Assembly: GCF_003255815.1 (NCBI RefSeq)
Contig: NC_037681.1
Location: 62,077,690-62,141,689 of the forward strand
Reading direction: 5' to 3'
DNA: 64,000 nt
From: Theropithecus gelada
Taxonomy: Eukaryota > Chordata > Mammalia > Primates > Cercopithecidae
Shown piece after piece: positions 44,308-55,812 of the stretch. Below the pieces are notes generated by a model. That model saw only the letters and a program-made list of their open reading frames with translations. It was not told where the DNA came from and searched no databases. Within the stretch, counting starts at the first letter, position 1, and every line of letters starts with the position of its first letter. Position numbers and translations under genes: made by a program.

Positions 44308-45206
44308 AGTAAAATAGACCTAAATATACACCTATAAAGGTGCTACAGGTCAATTGTTAAATCCTTTATTCTCTCACATAATTTATTTGAGGAACTTCAT
44401 AGTATTATTGGATGTGGTATCAATGTAAATCCCTAGAATAAAACTCTATGAAATTTGATAAGGATCATATTAGAGCTTTCCTCTGATAAGATTAGCCACC
44501 CTAAGCTTTGGTAGATTTATGCGGGTAAAATACTTTGGGATTTCTCACGTATTCTAAAAGCAAGACACCGAACTACCAGTGAATTATTGAACAATGAATT
44601 TCTCATATACCTGAATACCATAGTAAAGACAAACCTAGAATCTCTGCTACCAAACTATATGCAACCTGACACCTTTGAAATATTATTATTTGCTCTATAT
44701 TTTACCCGTCTCCGAAAAATAAGCTATTAAAAGAAGCCACGTGGTTTATTAACTGGTTCAGTATTCCTTAGCAACTGTGCCCTCTCTAGCATCCTGGGCT
44801 ACAGTAGAAGACAATGATTGGTCTGTTGATACTATAAAGTCAAAGAGATGCTGGCTTGTGTACAAATTAAGCACCTTCCATGTTTCACAATCCCCAGCTC
44901 ACTAAACCTCCCCTATCACCAAAACTGCCTGCCTTCCTCCATGATCTGAAAGCTTGTTCTCAGCCAAGACAGAAGTGAGGGAAGGGGCTGAGGTTAAGAA
45001 TCACAATCTTTTCCCCATTTCACAAACATATACCCTATGGGGCCTCATCTAACGATGTGAATGACTTCTTGTAAGCCTTGGAAATCCTGTGATAAGTTGT
45101 AGGCTCCAATTAACACTGAAAAATTCCCTAATGGGTTATGGAACCTCCAAAATCTCGGCATAAAGATTATTGCTTAGATTCAAATGTTTCTCCACAGCAT
45201 TTAACC

Positions 45207-45242
45207 AAATTCTGATGCAAATTCTAATGCAAATTCTAAAAC
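45207..45242. repeat. Three-copy 12-bp tandem repeat
   Basis: Units 'aaattctgatgc', 'aaattctaatgc' and 'aaattctaaaac' lie end to end. The last unit is diverged at its 3' side. Confidence 0.85.
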
Positions 45243-45784
45243 ACTCAGCTTGATCTATCACAAAAAGAGACTAGAAAATGCTCTCAAAGAAAAGAGAATG
45301 GAATGTTACACAAAGTGCCACAAAGGCACGCACGGACTCCCAAAAGAGAAGGAAAAGGAAAGGTCTGCCTCCAAATCTCTACCCAGTACAATCACAGTAT
45401 TTCAATTTGTTTAGCTTATCGGCACACCCAAAAAGTCCATTCATTAGCCAGCCACTCACCAGTCCATTTCTAGTCCACCCACACAAGGCCATTCTGTGTA
45501 CACATACACATACCCCATCTGTGTACTCTTACATTTTCTCCAGTGACTTATTCTCTTGTCTCCACTCCAATTATATCACTTCAACTTTCAAACCCATATA
45601 GAAGAAACCCACCAAGAAATCTTCAGAATGTTCCCACCAAAAAATGTAAGAATGTATGGTGACAAATTGACAGAGCAGTTATTCTGTTAGGAGTCAGAGT
45701 GGTAAGGATTCTGATCTTGGTTCTCCCTCTAATTTAGACAAAACAATGCCATTCCATTTTTTTATGTGATTTCAAATAGAGATG

Positions 45785-46310
45785 TGTGGCAGAGACTACT
45801 AGCTCTCCACCTTCTTCATTATTGCCGTGCGTCAGCCATGGCAATAATGTACCAACTAAACAATGGTGTTCCTAGATTCCTCACACTCAGTGTCATGAAG
45901 AGACTAATTGTAGAACTTTGAGACATAAGAGGATGTGCCACAGGGAGCTACATGAAGATTCCAAAGGGGCACTGACTGAACTAAGAAGTGCTCCCCTCTT
46001 GTCCTCCTCCCATTTTTTCTATTGCTCAGAACACAAACAAAATGGCACCTGCAGCCATCTTAAACTGTGAAGTGAGGATGGAAACCAGGTTCCCAGATGG
46101 TAGTGCAGAATCATCTAAGTTTCTGGCTCCCTGATGATGGCAGAGTGGCCACCCTAGCCCTGTATATCATACCTCCAGAAATCTTGCAGTGGAGAAAGAA
46201 AGAAACTCCTACTTTGTCTAAGCTTCTATCGCTTCAGGTGTTCTGTCTTATATATCTCAATTTAATCCTCTCTGAAACAGTGTTATGCTTCTTTTCTAAC
46301 TTGAAATTAT
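45785..46310 (+). mobile_element. Old LTR-like element, sense (ERVL/MaLR type suspected)
   Basis: 'tgtggcagagactactagct' near the start, 'caaaatggcacctgcagcca' and 'tctggctccctgatgatggc' in the middle, and 'ctcctactttgtctaagctt' towards the end fit the layout of an ancient mammalian LTR with a degenerate polyadenylation region. I could not fix the family or termini. The 72-codon frame inside is not a gene. Confidence 0.45.
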
Positions 46311-47440
46311 ATTAAGCCCCTAAGTGATGACTTGTTGATCTATCTATTGTCCAGAAAGATTATATTCACTATAAAAATATAAAATTTTTCAATAAAAGAT
46401 TGAGTAGTGCTTTCTGCAAAAATCACAGAAGAGTGGAGCAGTAACTTTAGACATATGATTGGTAGTTCTTCATAAACATTGCTAAGAGACATTACAAAAG
46501 AAACAGACATTCAGAACTCTAGCTCTTCACATGAAATTATTTAAATGAGGCCCAAAGCAGACGTACTATAAGAAAATATGAGCTTAGTTCATTTGTTAAT
46601 ACATTGTCAGTATCTTTCTCATTATTTAACACCTATATTTTCTATTCATTTTAATAGCTAACTTTTCCATTTTGAGCTTTCCATCCACTATCTGCATTTT
46701 CTTGTTAGAGGCCTTTTCTGCGAAAATTCTGAAGTGATGTATGAGTCACACAGACCTAACTCTGTTAATTCAGCTATGCCAGGAGAAGGAACACACTGCT
46801 CACATACCAATTAGTTTGCCTTGGTTTAAGTCCTGAGCACCACTCAATAACATTCTTCTCCTAGGCAAAGAGGCACATTGAAATGTCTCTCTATGAAAAG
46901 AAGGCGATAAAAGCTGAGATTTGAACAGAAAGCAGGAGGCTGAAAAAAAGAAGTAGCTTGTTGGAAAGTGTTTTGACAAATAGGATTGAATCTTATTAAT
47001 ATCTTCAGAAGTACTTCTTGCCTTCTAAATGAGGTCTCCAGCATAACAACAATGAATCTCACCCACCTCTATCTCAGACCTCTCAAATGTGTGATTGCTT
47101 CACACTTTGTCCTTAACATCCAAAACTGGTAACTGAGCTTGGTTTAACTCAAGAGACCTCAGTTGTTGAATTCTGAAGACTGTGAAACCTGTGTCATCTT
47201 AGATAGTTGGAGTAAGGGACATGCTTATCACCCTATCAAAAATTTTATTTGCTATTACTTGAGTAATCAGTATGAGCCATTTTCTCTGAGGTAGAAAATT
47301 TTCACTGATTTTATACAGGCATCTGGACTAAGATCTGGCATCCAGGGTGTCCATATCTTCTACCCTGGTACTCAGCCCTGGCATCTTCAAGATGCCATTG
47401 CTGTACACAACATAGTACCCTCCAGATGTCTCTCTACTTT
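46311..47440. other. Unassigned DNA
   Basis: No named repeat or coding exon is recognised over about 1.1 kb. Confidence 0.4.
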
Positions 47441-47446
47441 CCCCCA

Positions 47447-47854
47447 TGTCAGTCAAGATCCGACCAGCAAAACAGACCACTAGGAGATATATGTTAAGGT
47501 ACTTATTGCAAGGAATGGGCTTACATGATCATGGGTGCTGTCTAAAATGGATGAAAGTCCAAAATCCACAGGGCAGGCTGTCAGGAAAGGCAGGCTGGAA
47601 CTCTCAGGCAGGGACTGAAGCTACTGTCCACAGGCAGAATGTCTTCTCATTCAGGGAAGCCTCAGGTCTGTTCTCAAGGCCTTTTGATTGATTGAATCAG
47701 GACCACACAAATTATCTACGATACTCTCCTTAAAGTTAACTGATTATAAATTTTAATCACATAAAAATACCTTCACAGCAACACCTAGATTAGCATTTGA
47801 ATAACTGGGAGCTGTTCTAGTAGCCTACCCAACGTGACATTAAAAAGAGCATCA
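47447..47854 (-). mobile_element. MLT2B-type ERVL LTR, antisense
   Basis: Plus-strand order is that of a reversed MLT2B: 'tgtcagtcaagatccgacca', 'gcaaggaatgggcttacatg', 'tccaaaatccacagggcagg', 'gcaacacctagattagcatt' and 'gtagcctacccaacgtgaca', ending near 'gagcatca'. The length of about 408 bp is near complete. The 81-codon frame at 47446-47691 lies wholly inside it and is not a gene. Confidence 0.85.
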
Positions 47855-48600
47855 CCTCCCTCCTGTACAAGCTCTTTGTCACAAACTCTTAGGCGGTAGC
47901 ATGCATGGCCACACTCAGCCCTGGATTTCTATCCCTATTAAGAATATTGACTGTATAGAGGCCACAACTATTTGAAGTTTTGATCCTCATCTTCCATATT
48001 TTATGTTGGAGAGTTTCAAGAACCTCTCATTGCACTAGTCATCTCTCACTTTTTTATCCTTTCATGGCTCAGTCTCCGTTATTAAAATGTAAGTTTACAA
48101 AGTGCCCAGTACAGCATCACCCTCACTGAGACCTACTGCAAGGGAAAGAAAACTCTCCAAGTCTGATGCAATAATTCCCTCAACTGTTACCTTAAAAGGA
48201 AATAGGACAGGGAAGTCAAGGTGTGGCCTGGTTTTAGTCCAGGCACCTGGTTTGAATTTCACCTAGGCAAAGGCCACCCAGAGTCAGGTGCAAGAGTGCA
48301 CCTCCTCCTTCCTCTTTTTTTCCTCCTCTTTTGCCACTTTTCATAGCAAAAGCATACCCACTCTTGTAACAGCTGTCTCTGGGGCTCTTACTCTGCCCTC
48401 TTTATAGCATCCCTGCCCTTTAGCCAAGACTTTTGCATACTGGGGCAAGAGACAAAGCCCAAAACAAAGATGATTTTACCAGAAGCCAAAATTTGCCACA
48501 ACAATGGTTTGGCTGTTGGGTTGACCTTCCAGAGTTAGGAGACAGGAGAGGAGGATTCACTAAAAAAAATTAATAAAGGGAGTTAAAGTAGTAAAGTTTA
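47855..48600. other. Unassigned DNA
   Basis: No named repeat or exon is recognised. A pyrimidine-rich patch lies at about 48300-48335. Confidence 0.4.
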
Positions 48601-48604
48601 TCTT

Positions 48605-48775
48605 CAAAGGCACAGGCTTTGGCATAATTTGTCTTATTAAAAAATCGTATGACCTTTGACAAATCTCCTACCCTTCTTGTGTTTCAGTTTTCTTGCCTAT
48701 AAGTAAGGGGAAAGACTGAAAAATCACTGAATTCACTTAATAGTTCTACACTTCTTGGAAACTTTGGACATGGAA
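48605..48775 (+). mobile_element. MIR SINE, sense
   Basis: 'cgtatgacctttgacaaatc', 'gtgtttcagttttcttgcct' and 'ataagtaagggg' keep the MIR core order. The tail 'cttaatagttctacacttct' matches the MIR-variant 3' end. Confidence 0.75.
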
Positions 48776-49194
48776 GCAACACAGCGTGGAGAAGAGCCAG
48801 CCAGGAAAAGGACAGAAGAGAAATTTAAAGAATAAAGTAGAATTAAATGGAAAAGGAGGAAAAGAGGGAGTCAGGGAGGAAAGGAGCAAGAGAAAAGGAA
48901 TAAGGAATGAGAGAAGAGGTAGGCTGCATGAGTAATGTTCAGGAACACGTGGGTAGGGATCAAGATGGAATGGTGGGAACTGTGGCAAACTGGAGAGTTT
49001 GTGGCCAACTAAAGAAGGTAGCTACTCTATCCAAGTACTGTCATGGCAAATACAGATCTGGTCTTGCCAGGTGTTAGAATTTTTCAAGAGAACTCCGAAA
49101 TCTGGATTCTTATGTGACATCAGCCCATTTTTAAGTATAAGCAAACTAATTCACATTTGAAAGAACATATGCAGAACAAGCATAATATGTCTGC

Positions 49195-49400
49195 AGGGAG
49201 AGCATCACTTCCAGGTGAGGCACTCACCTGATACACAACATTTATGGAGGCACCAAAACCTCAGTAATCAACATAAATGATATTTTATGCAATATTTTTA
49301 AATGAAAATTAATGCAAAATGCATTAAGAACAAGAGATCAAAATTTTAAGTAACAACAGGATACAACTCTACACTTCCAAAATACCCATCCCTCATTTTA
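49195..49400. repeat. Unidentified old dispersed repeat (tentative)
   Basis: 'ggtgaggcactcacctgata' and 'ggaggcaccaaaacctcagt' then 'ttatgcaatatttttaaatg' feel familiar as an ancient interspersed sequence, but I cannot name the family. The start has a short internal palindrome (aggtgaggcactcacct, 49213-49229). Confidence 0.3.
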
Positions 49401-49631
49401 CCCTGATTCTGTCTCTGCACCCTTTATAGCCTCTGGATTAAAGGCTCACTGATTCAGGGCATGGTGATGCCATATATGCAAGTAGGAAACCAGAAGAAAA
49501 GCAGGCTTGGAAGTGAAGATAATTAATTCAACAGCAGGCATTTGATCTGAGATACTATGTGGGCCTCTAGGCAAATAAGCCTCTAAGCATTTCAAAATGG
49601 GAAAGTAATATCCATAAGTAGAAGAAAAATT

Positions 49632-49858
49632 AATACTTATTCAGTGTCTGTCCTATGCCAGACAGTCATCATATATCACCTCTTCTACTGACAATTCTCA
49701 ACATGATGTGATAATTATAAGATTTAATCTCCATTTATGAGATTTTTAAACGACATTAAAGTCACGCACCAAGGTCACACAAATGGACAATGGTGCAACT
49801 GACTTCTAGGTCTGACTCCAAAATCCATTATTTCCTGTAAACTATGCTACTTGGAACA
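49632..49858 (-). mobile_element. MIR SINE, antisense
   Basis: 'cagtgtctgtcctatgccag' opens it. 'ttaatctccatttatgagat' and 'gtcacgcaccaaggtcacac' follow, and 'cttctaggtctgactccaaa' closes it. This is the antisense MIR order nearly from end to end. Confidence 0.85.
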
Positions 49859-50695
49859 AGTCACATGCATTTGCATATTCATCCATAAGAGGGAATGTTG
49901 GATGCTTTGAGGTCGGCTGAGATTCTCAGGAAGTTAAAACAACCCTTGCTGTTAATCAAGCCTATGCTATTGTCCTGATGACTTACTCAGGGACAGGGAC
50001 CTTGCCAATCCTACTCTGGGGCCTGGGATCTTCAGTTTGGAGCCTAGAATCTTTGGTTTGGAGCCTTTCCACACACCAACAAACTTTCCCTGCAGTCACC
50101 TGGTCTTCTACTATCATAAGCACTGAATTCTGTGCTCCACTTACATATCAGGACGCTTGGTTTCCTTCCATATTTACTCACCATTGCAACCTTGTTAAAA
50201 CTATGCCAGTTTCCATACTCTTTGGACCCTGTCTGTGCCCTGATCACCAATTTCTCTTAGGACTTGCATGTACGTCCACAGCAGCAACCCTATCGCTTTG
50301 ATAGTGTAGCATCGGGAAGGTCATTACTCTTCCTAATGTGCCCTATTCAGAAATCTCTTAATCAAGGCAAACCTAGCTATGTCTCAAGGTATGACATTCC
50401 GAAACCTCTTGTTTAATCTTATTTTCCGAGCACCTCTTACATAGATGATCTACCAAAAAAGGGGGAGGGGTCAGGGTAATTTGTTTCTGAAATAAACTTT
50501 ATATCTTCCCCCCACCACACACATTTCCTACAGTTTTGTCTTTCCCTTAGATCACCGTCCTCTTTTTATTCCACCAGTGTGAATCCTATTATAGTTCTAA
50601 GAATAGCTTATATTTCACCATCGCCAAGAAATTTTTTTCACAAGCCCAGACTGAATCAATCACTCTGTCCATGAACCAAGATAGTGTGATTCCTT
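49859..50695. other. Unassigned DNA
   Basis: No gene is recognised. The 107-codon frame 49978-50301 has no known domain and an imperfect local repeat of 'tttggagcct' near 50030-50068. A G-rich patch lies at 50460-50480. Confidence 0.4.
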
Positions 50696-50699
50696 AAAC

Positions 50700-50865
50700 A
50701 TTTGTTTGTCATCTTTAATTAATAGCAGGTCAGCCTTATCTCCCTAACTAGAGGGAAGTTTCTTAAGGACAGGGCCTACCAATGTCTTATGCTTTGAAGA
50801 TATCCCCAAAGCTTCAAGCCTAATGCAAAAGCATCAATAAATATTCACTAATCGATGTGTTTCTA
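50700..50865 (+). mobile_element. L2 LINE 3' end, sense
   Basis: 'tctccctaactagagggaag' and 'tttcttaaggacagggccta' (family 'tccttgagggcaggga'), then 'tgcaaaagcatcaataaata' and 'ttcactaatcgatg' give a clear L2 3' UTR terminus. Confidence 0.75.
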
Positions 50866-52770
50866 TAGCAGGGAAACCTCAAGTTACAGGCCAGTTTCCT
50901 CCTAAATGTCCTTAATTTCGCTCACTGTCTTTTTATTTCTAAAATACAAATAGCATTCCATGACATTTCAGGGGTATTATCAAGAAGAAGGTAGCAGAGG
51001 TATTTTTGAGATACCTACTGATATGTTTTCCTTTTTGTTTCTTTCTTTGCAATCCGTAAGCATTTTCTGCCCCTAGTAAGGTAAGGGCAGACCCAGGTAA
51101 AAAAGCAGGATTTGAATAAAGGAAGTCACAGCCAGACAAGAAAAGAAAAAATAAAACCCTTCTGACCAAGGGAAAAGAAACTAAGTAGAGAAAGAAAGGA
51201 GTAGGAAGTTATTCATGAGTATCCTCTGTCTCTTGCTGTTCTCCCAGCATATTCTCAACACCAGGACTAAACCTTGGAGAAAGTGAGTGGTAGAAAGAAC
51301 CCAGAGAGGCCAGAGAGACTAAAAGCTGAGGTGTTTGTTATCCTTCCCATTTGGGACTCTAGTTGGAGACCACCTTGGAAAAGACCCTGCATTAACATAG
51401 GGTGAATATGGTAGTCAGGATGGTATGTTTTGGTCTATGTTGGTTATGTAGAGAATACAGAACTTCCAGCAGGTCCCAAGGAGGATGTACAAAGTGGTAG
51501 AGAGTTCTAGCTGGTGAGCTCACTAATAAGGTTACTGCAGAGAGAGGAAAAGTGATCCTGTGGTACAATGTTTAAAGGAGAGACCATCTAAGAAAACAAG
51601 CAAATTTGTCTCAGCCAGAATCCGGGAAACCACTGACAACAAGAGCTGAAGACAGGCAATGGTCATCAGGCATCAGGAAGGATGACAGAATCAACCAAGA
51701 GAAGGGTCATCAAGACATAAGTCTTGACCATGCCAAAGAACAAACAAAAATCGCATCAGTCATCTTCCATCAGCAGCAGAGGATATACAGCAATAAGGAC
51801 AGACTTTGCTGCCCAGAAACCATCAAAATAAACCCCTCCATGGGAATCCAAGAAATGTACATGGGGCACTCCTTTAACACCATGTGGAAACAAGGTCTTC
51901 ATCCAAGGCTGAGAACCATCTTGGGAAGGGTGGGACAGTAAGGAGAAGATACTTGAACTAATTACCAGTTCCCCCGTTTAAAATTTTGATTTAAACTGGA
52001 GGAAAAATTAAATTAGTTTCAATTGACAAATTTTGTCTTTCTTTCCACAAGAATAAGGGCTTGAGGACAAATGAGATAGGTTACAAAATAAAAAAAGATA
52101 GTTTTCTTCACACATCTGAGTTAAAGTGTACCAATTTTGACACATATCTTCCTCAAGATAAATTTGCAGTGAATAGTTTGTACATAACTTTAGAAAGCAA
52201 CTTACACTACAAAACTAAGGACTCTGTACAACTAGATATGCTTTAATCCCTTGTTTTCTTGACTTAAAGTAGGTTAAGAAAAAAATTTTCCTCAACTGAG
52301 GAAAGAAAAAAGATTATCATTATGACATGAAATGCAGTGAAATTCTACTGTATTAGATTTTGCTAAAAAGAAGAAAGTGTCAGATGAGGAGATTTCAGGG
52401 ATGAGTTATTATATTTGCAAATTAGTATAATGAAAATTACCAAGGCAGTTGCCGTGAATTTAAATGAGCTGTGTAATTTTTTCTTAAGTTTTAATATAAA
52501 ATAACTGTTCATTTCTTCCAAGAAATAGATAAGATTGCTGATTGTTTTGCATAAATCAATATGCTCTGAACAATAAAACTAATTGCCCAATAAAGTTGAT
52601 AAAATATAGCTGAATAAGCTGTAGAGTTGTATGTGTCCAGGGCTTTATTCTAGGAGCTAAAGAGCAGTTTTTATTTCTAGTCAACTACTGTATTTATCAA
52701 ATTATGTCCTTGACTCAGCGACAACCTTTAAAGATTTCCCTTCTACAGGAAAGCTTTAATGTCTCAACTG
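50866..52770. other. Repeat-poor block, no gene recognised
   Basis: About 1.9 kb without a recognised repeat. A 111-codon plus-strand frame at 51606-51941 is basic and polar, with no motif I recognise. From about 52240 the DNA is very AT-rich. Confidence 0.45.
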
Positions 52771-52775
52771 TGTCC

Positions 52776-53066
52776 TTTTTTTTTGAGACAGAGTCTCACT
52801 CTGTCACCAAGGCTGGAGTTCAGTGGCACTGTGTCAGCTCACTGCTACCTCCGTCTCCTGGGTTCAAGCAATTCTCCTGCCTCCGCCTCCCGAGTAGCTG
52901 GGATTACAGGCACCCACCACCATGCCCAGCTAGTTTTTATATTTTTAGTAGAGATAGGGTTTCACCATGTTGGCCAGGCTGGTCTCGAACTCCTGGCCTC
53001 AGGTGATCCACCCACCTCGGCCTCCCAAAGTGCTGGGATTACAGGCATAAGCCACCGTGCTCAGCC
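52776..53066 (-). mobile_element. Alu (AluS-type), antisense
   Basis: Poly-T then 'gagacagagtctcactctgt', ending 'gcataagccaccgtgctcag' plus 'cc'. Flanking 'tcaactgtgtcc' (52763-52774) and 'tcaactttgttc' (53067-53078) are an imperfect 10/12 target duplication. Overlapping frames of 100-112 codons here come from Alu sequence, not from a gene. Confidence 0.96.
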
Positions 53067-53078
53067 TCAACTTTGTTC

Positions 53079-54184
53079 TTTGAATTTAAGAAATTAATTT
53101 TTAAAGCAGTAAGATTGACCACTATTATTTTTTTGAGAGTGTTTTGTAATATTGCGAGCAATTACATATGTGGAAAACTAGTTATGCAAAAACAGTACTC
53201 TTATGACTATTCATTGCAGAAACATATATGGGCTGCTCTATCTTCACTAAGATTATGCTATCATGCTTCAATAGTTACAATGTTAAGTTCTAATATATGT
53301 AAAAAAGGATATTTTTATGCAATAATGAATAATTTTTTTAACCATTTTGCTCTTAATCATACAGCCTTTCCAAAAAGAGGTCCAAAGAAATAAAGCTAAG
53401 CATAATTAAAGAAAAAACTAATATTAGGGATGAGAGATAACAGTTTTGTAATTTTAGATTATTATGTTAAATATGTTTTATTAAATATTAGATGGTAATG
53501 CTAATGGATGTTCACCCCTCAGCTTCTGCTGTGTAGCAAAATTACAAAATGTGTTTTTAATGACTCTAGCACACTGGTTATGTTTATCTGACATCTATTT
53601 GAAATTAAAATGACTGAAAATATTATATAGAAAGTTTTAACTCTAATAATCCAAAAGCACTTTAATCAGAAAACTCTCTTGTATCTAATTATGGTACAAT
53701 GTTGCTTATTTTTATCCTAACTCTTTAAAAATTTGGCAGAACAAATTGCTCATTATGTATTCTGATGCTATAATAATTTAAAGTAAAAACTTAAACCAGA
53801 TTTATTTTGCTGCTCTGTAAATAGGAAAATTAAACTAGATAATTTCCATGATTTCCCAGATTCTCAGATTCTCTACTCTGTTTACCTAATTTTTCATGCT
53901 AGAATTCAGCCATAAGGACGTCTATCTTGAAAATCTCTTAAAATGCAAAACAATCATGGCAGACACACAGATTATATGAGCTCAGAGGGATCTGAGGTTT
54001 GGACTGTTCCTCTGGCATTACATTTCTTTAATACATGCATGTATCTTTTATTTATGTAGGCCAATGAATATTTTTCTCCTTGTAGATTTCAGGATGTGAG
54101 TCACTTTCAGATAATAGTAACAGTAATGATGATGAAGGTGGTGATGATGATTGCAAGCTATACAGTATGTGTTCAGTACTTTAC
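53079..54184. other. Repeat-poor AT-rich block
   Basis: No dispersed repeat or exon is recognised over 1.1 kb. A short GATGATG-rich stretch lies at about 54126-54152. Confidence 0.45.
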
Positions 54185-54390
54185 AAATTTTTTTAACTTT
54201 TTTTATTTCAATAGGTTTTTGGGGAACAGGTGATGTTTGGTTACATGGGTAAGTTATTTAGTGGTGACTCCTGAGATTTTGATGCACCCATCACCCAAGC
54301 ACTGTACACTGTACCCAATGTGTAGTCTTTTATCCCTTAACCGCCCCCCCCACCATTTTCCCCCGAGTCTGCAAAGTCCATTGTATGTGG
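54185..54390 (-). mobile_element. L1 3' end, antisense (older primate L1)
   Basis: 'tttcaataggtttttgggga', 'gatgtttggttacatgggta', 'gattttgatgcacccatcac' and 'tgtacccaatgtgtagtctt' are the antisense 3' end of L1PB/L1MA-type elements. L1 similarity fades after 'gcaaagtccattgtatgtgg', so about 205 bp were inserted or survive. Confidence 0.85.
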
Positions 54391-55435
54391 CATTACATTT
54401 GTTTCTGTCCTAACTACAGGGTGCTTTGATAATCTCTTCAGTTTCTAAACTGTAGGATGTTTGTGTGAAAAAGGCCTGATTTAATTGTCACCCTAGAAAA
54501 AGCCTGAGAACCGTCCCTTAGAGAGAGTGAGTCAAAATGAGCGTCAGTGCTCATTCAGAACCCAGCGTAGTCGGATCCATCTCTGGTTCCACCTGGGCAT
54601 CCCAAGATAATGACTGGGAACTCACCAAAGCTTGACTCCAAGGGAGTGTGACATGTGACGAATAATTTTTAACAACTTAAGACGCTGTGTGTTTGTGCGT
54701 GCACACGTACGTGTATACACACACATATACATACAGAGAACTTAGGGAAAGTTTTCAACTCTGTTGAGGCATTCAATTTTTCACCTGTAAAATCAAAGAA
54801 ATGCAGTAGAGATCTCTAAGCTCCTGCCAGTTCAAAAATTCTATGATTCCTCGAGTCAAATTTCTTTCTCCCCACCACCCTTCAAAATGGTGATGGATGC
54901 AACATAAAATTTTTCAATAAAAAGGGAGTACAATTTCACTTTAAATGAGAGGTTACACATCTAAATGGCATATTGTAAAAATAATCAAATTTATACTCGC
55001 CCTGAAGTTTAAAAAATTTAATGTTAGTTGCTAAACAGAAAAAAAATCAATATGAACCCAAAGCCTTAAGTAAAAACATTTTCTTTTATTTCTGTCACTA
55101 GAAGTAACCCAACTAAAATGTTTGCTCAATGTCAAGTCATGCACACACCCTTGCATCAAAAGGAACAATGAAAGAAATTATTATGATAGGAATGTAGCAT
55201 CACAGTGTAATTAAAAAGTAAGGACATTTTCAAAATGTATATGACTTTGAGGGGACTAAAACAGTTTACAAACTCTCATTGGCCACCTTGCAACAACTTA
55301 AGTATTCAAAGAAGAAGAAAAATGACAGTCAATTAAGTTTAAAATCAAATCAGTTGGTATAAATTGAGCAATTAAATGTCCATTATCATATTTTAAAAAG
55401 AGAGACAGAGAATATAAAACCACAAAAGAGAAGTG
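54391..55435. other. Unassigned DNA
   Basis: There is a short alternating purine-pyrimidine patch at about 54690-54730 (gtgtttgtgcgtgcacacgt). No gene or named repeat is recognised. Confidence 0.4.
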
Positions 55436-55439
55436 GTCT

Positions 55440-55812
55440 AATAGAGTTTATATGTCCCCTCCAAATCTCATGTTGAGATGTAACCCCAGTGTTGGAGGTG
55501 TCTCGGTCATGGGAGTGGATCCCTCATGGCTTCCTGCTGCCCTTGAGTTAAAGAGGAGATCTGGTTGTTTAAAAATGCGTAGCACCTCCTCTACTCTCTC
55601 TCTCTCTGCTTTCGCCATGTGACATGCCCACCCCTACTTCACCTTCCTTCATGAGTAAAAGCTCCCTGAGGCCTCCCTAGAAGCCAAGCAGATACTGGCA
55701 CCATACTTGTACAGCCTGTAGAACCATGAGCCAATTAAACAAACCTCTTTTCTTTATAAATTACCTGGTCTCACGTATTCCTTTATAGCAACACAAGAAG
55801 AGCCTAACGCGT
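55440..55812 (+). mobile_element. MST-type MaLR LTR, sense
   Basis: 'tatgtcccctccaaatctca', 'cagtgttggaggtgtctcgg' and 'tcatgggagtggatccctca' lead on to 'ttgtacagcctgtagaacca', 'ttctttataaattacctggt' and 'tagcaacacaagaagagcct'. The 5' terminal TG is mutated. No internal sequence follows: a solo LTR. Confidence 0.85.

Larger units (their letters stand above)
42234..45780. other. Repeat-poor AT-rich block
   Basis: About 3.5 kb without a recognised dispersed repeat or exon. It holds an (AT)-rich patch at 43700-43800, a four-copy 18-bp tandem at 44236-44307 and a three-copy 12-bp tandem at 45207-45242. A possible decayed MIR lies near 45660-45780. A 107-codon frame (45278-45601) has no recognisable domain. 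Confidence 0.5.

Noticed and set aside
51606..51941. 111-codon frame in unassigned DNA
   Set aside because: No recognisable domain, promoter, splice partner or repeat identity. Length is within chance expectation for 64 kb on six frames.
52704..53097. Two overlapping frames of 100-112 codons
   Set aside because: Both are translations of an antisense Alu, a common source of spurious exons. No evidence of splicing here.
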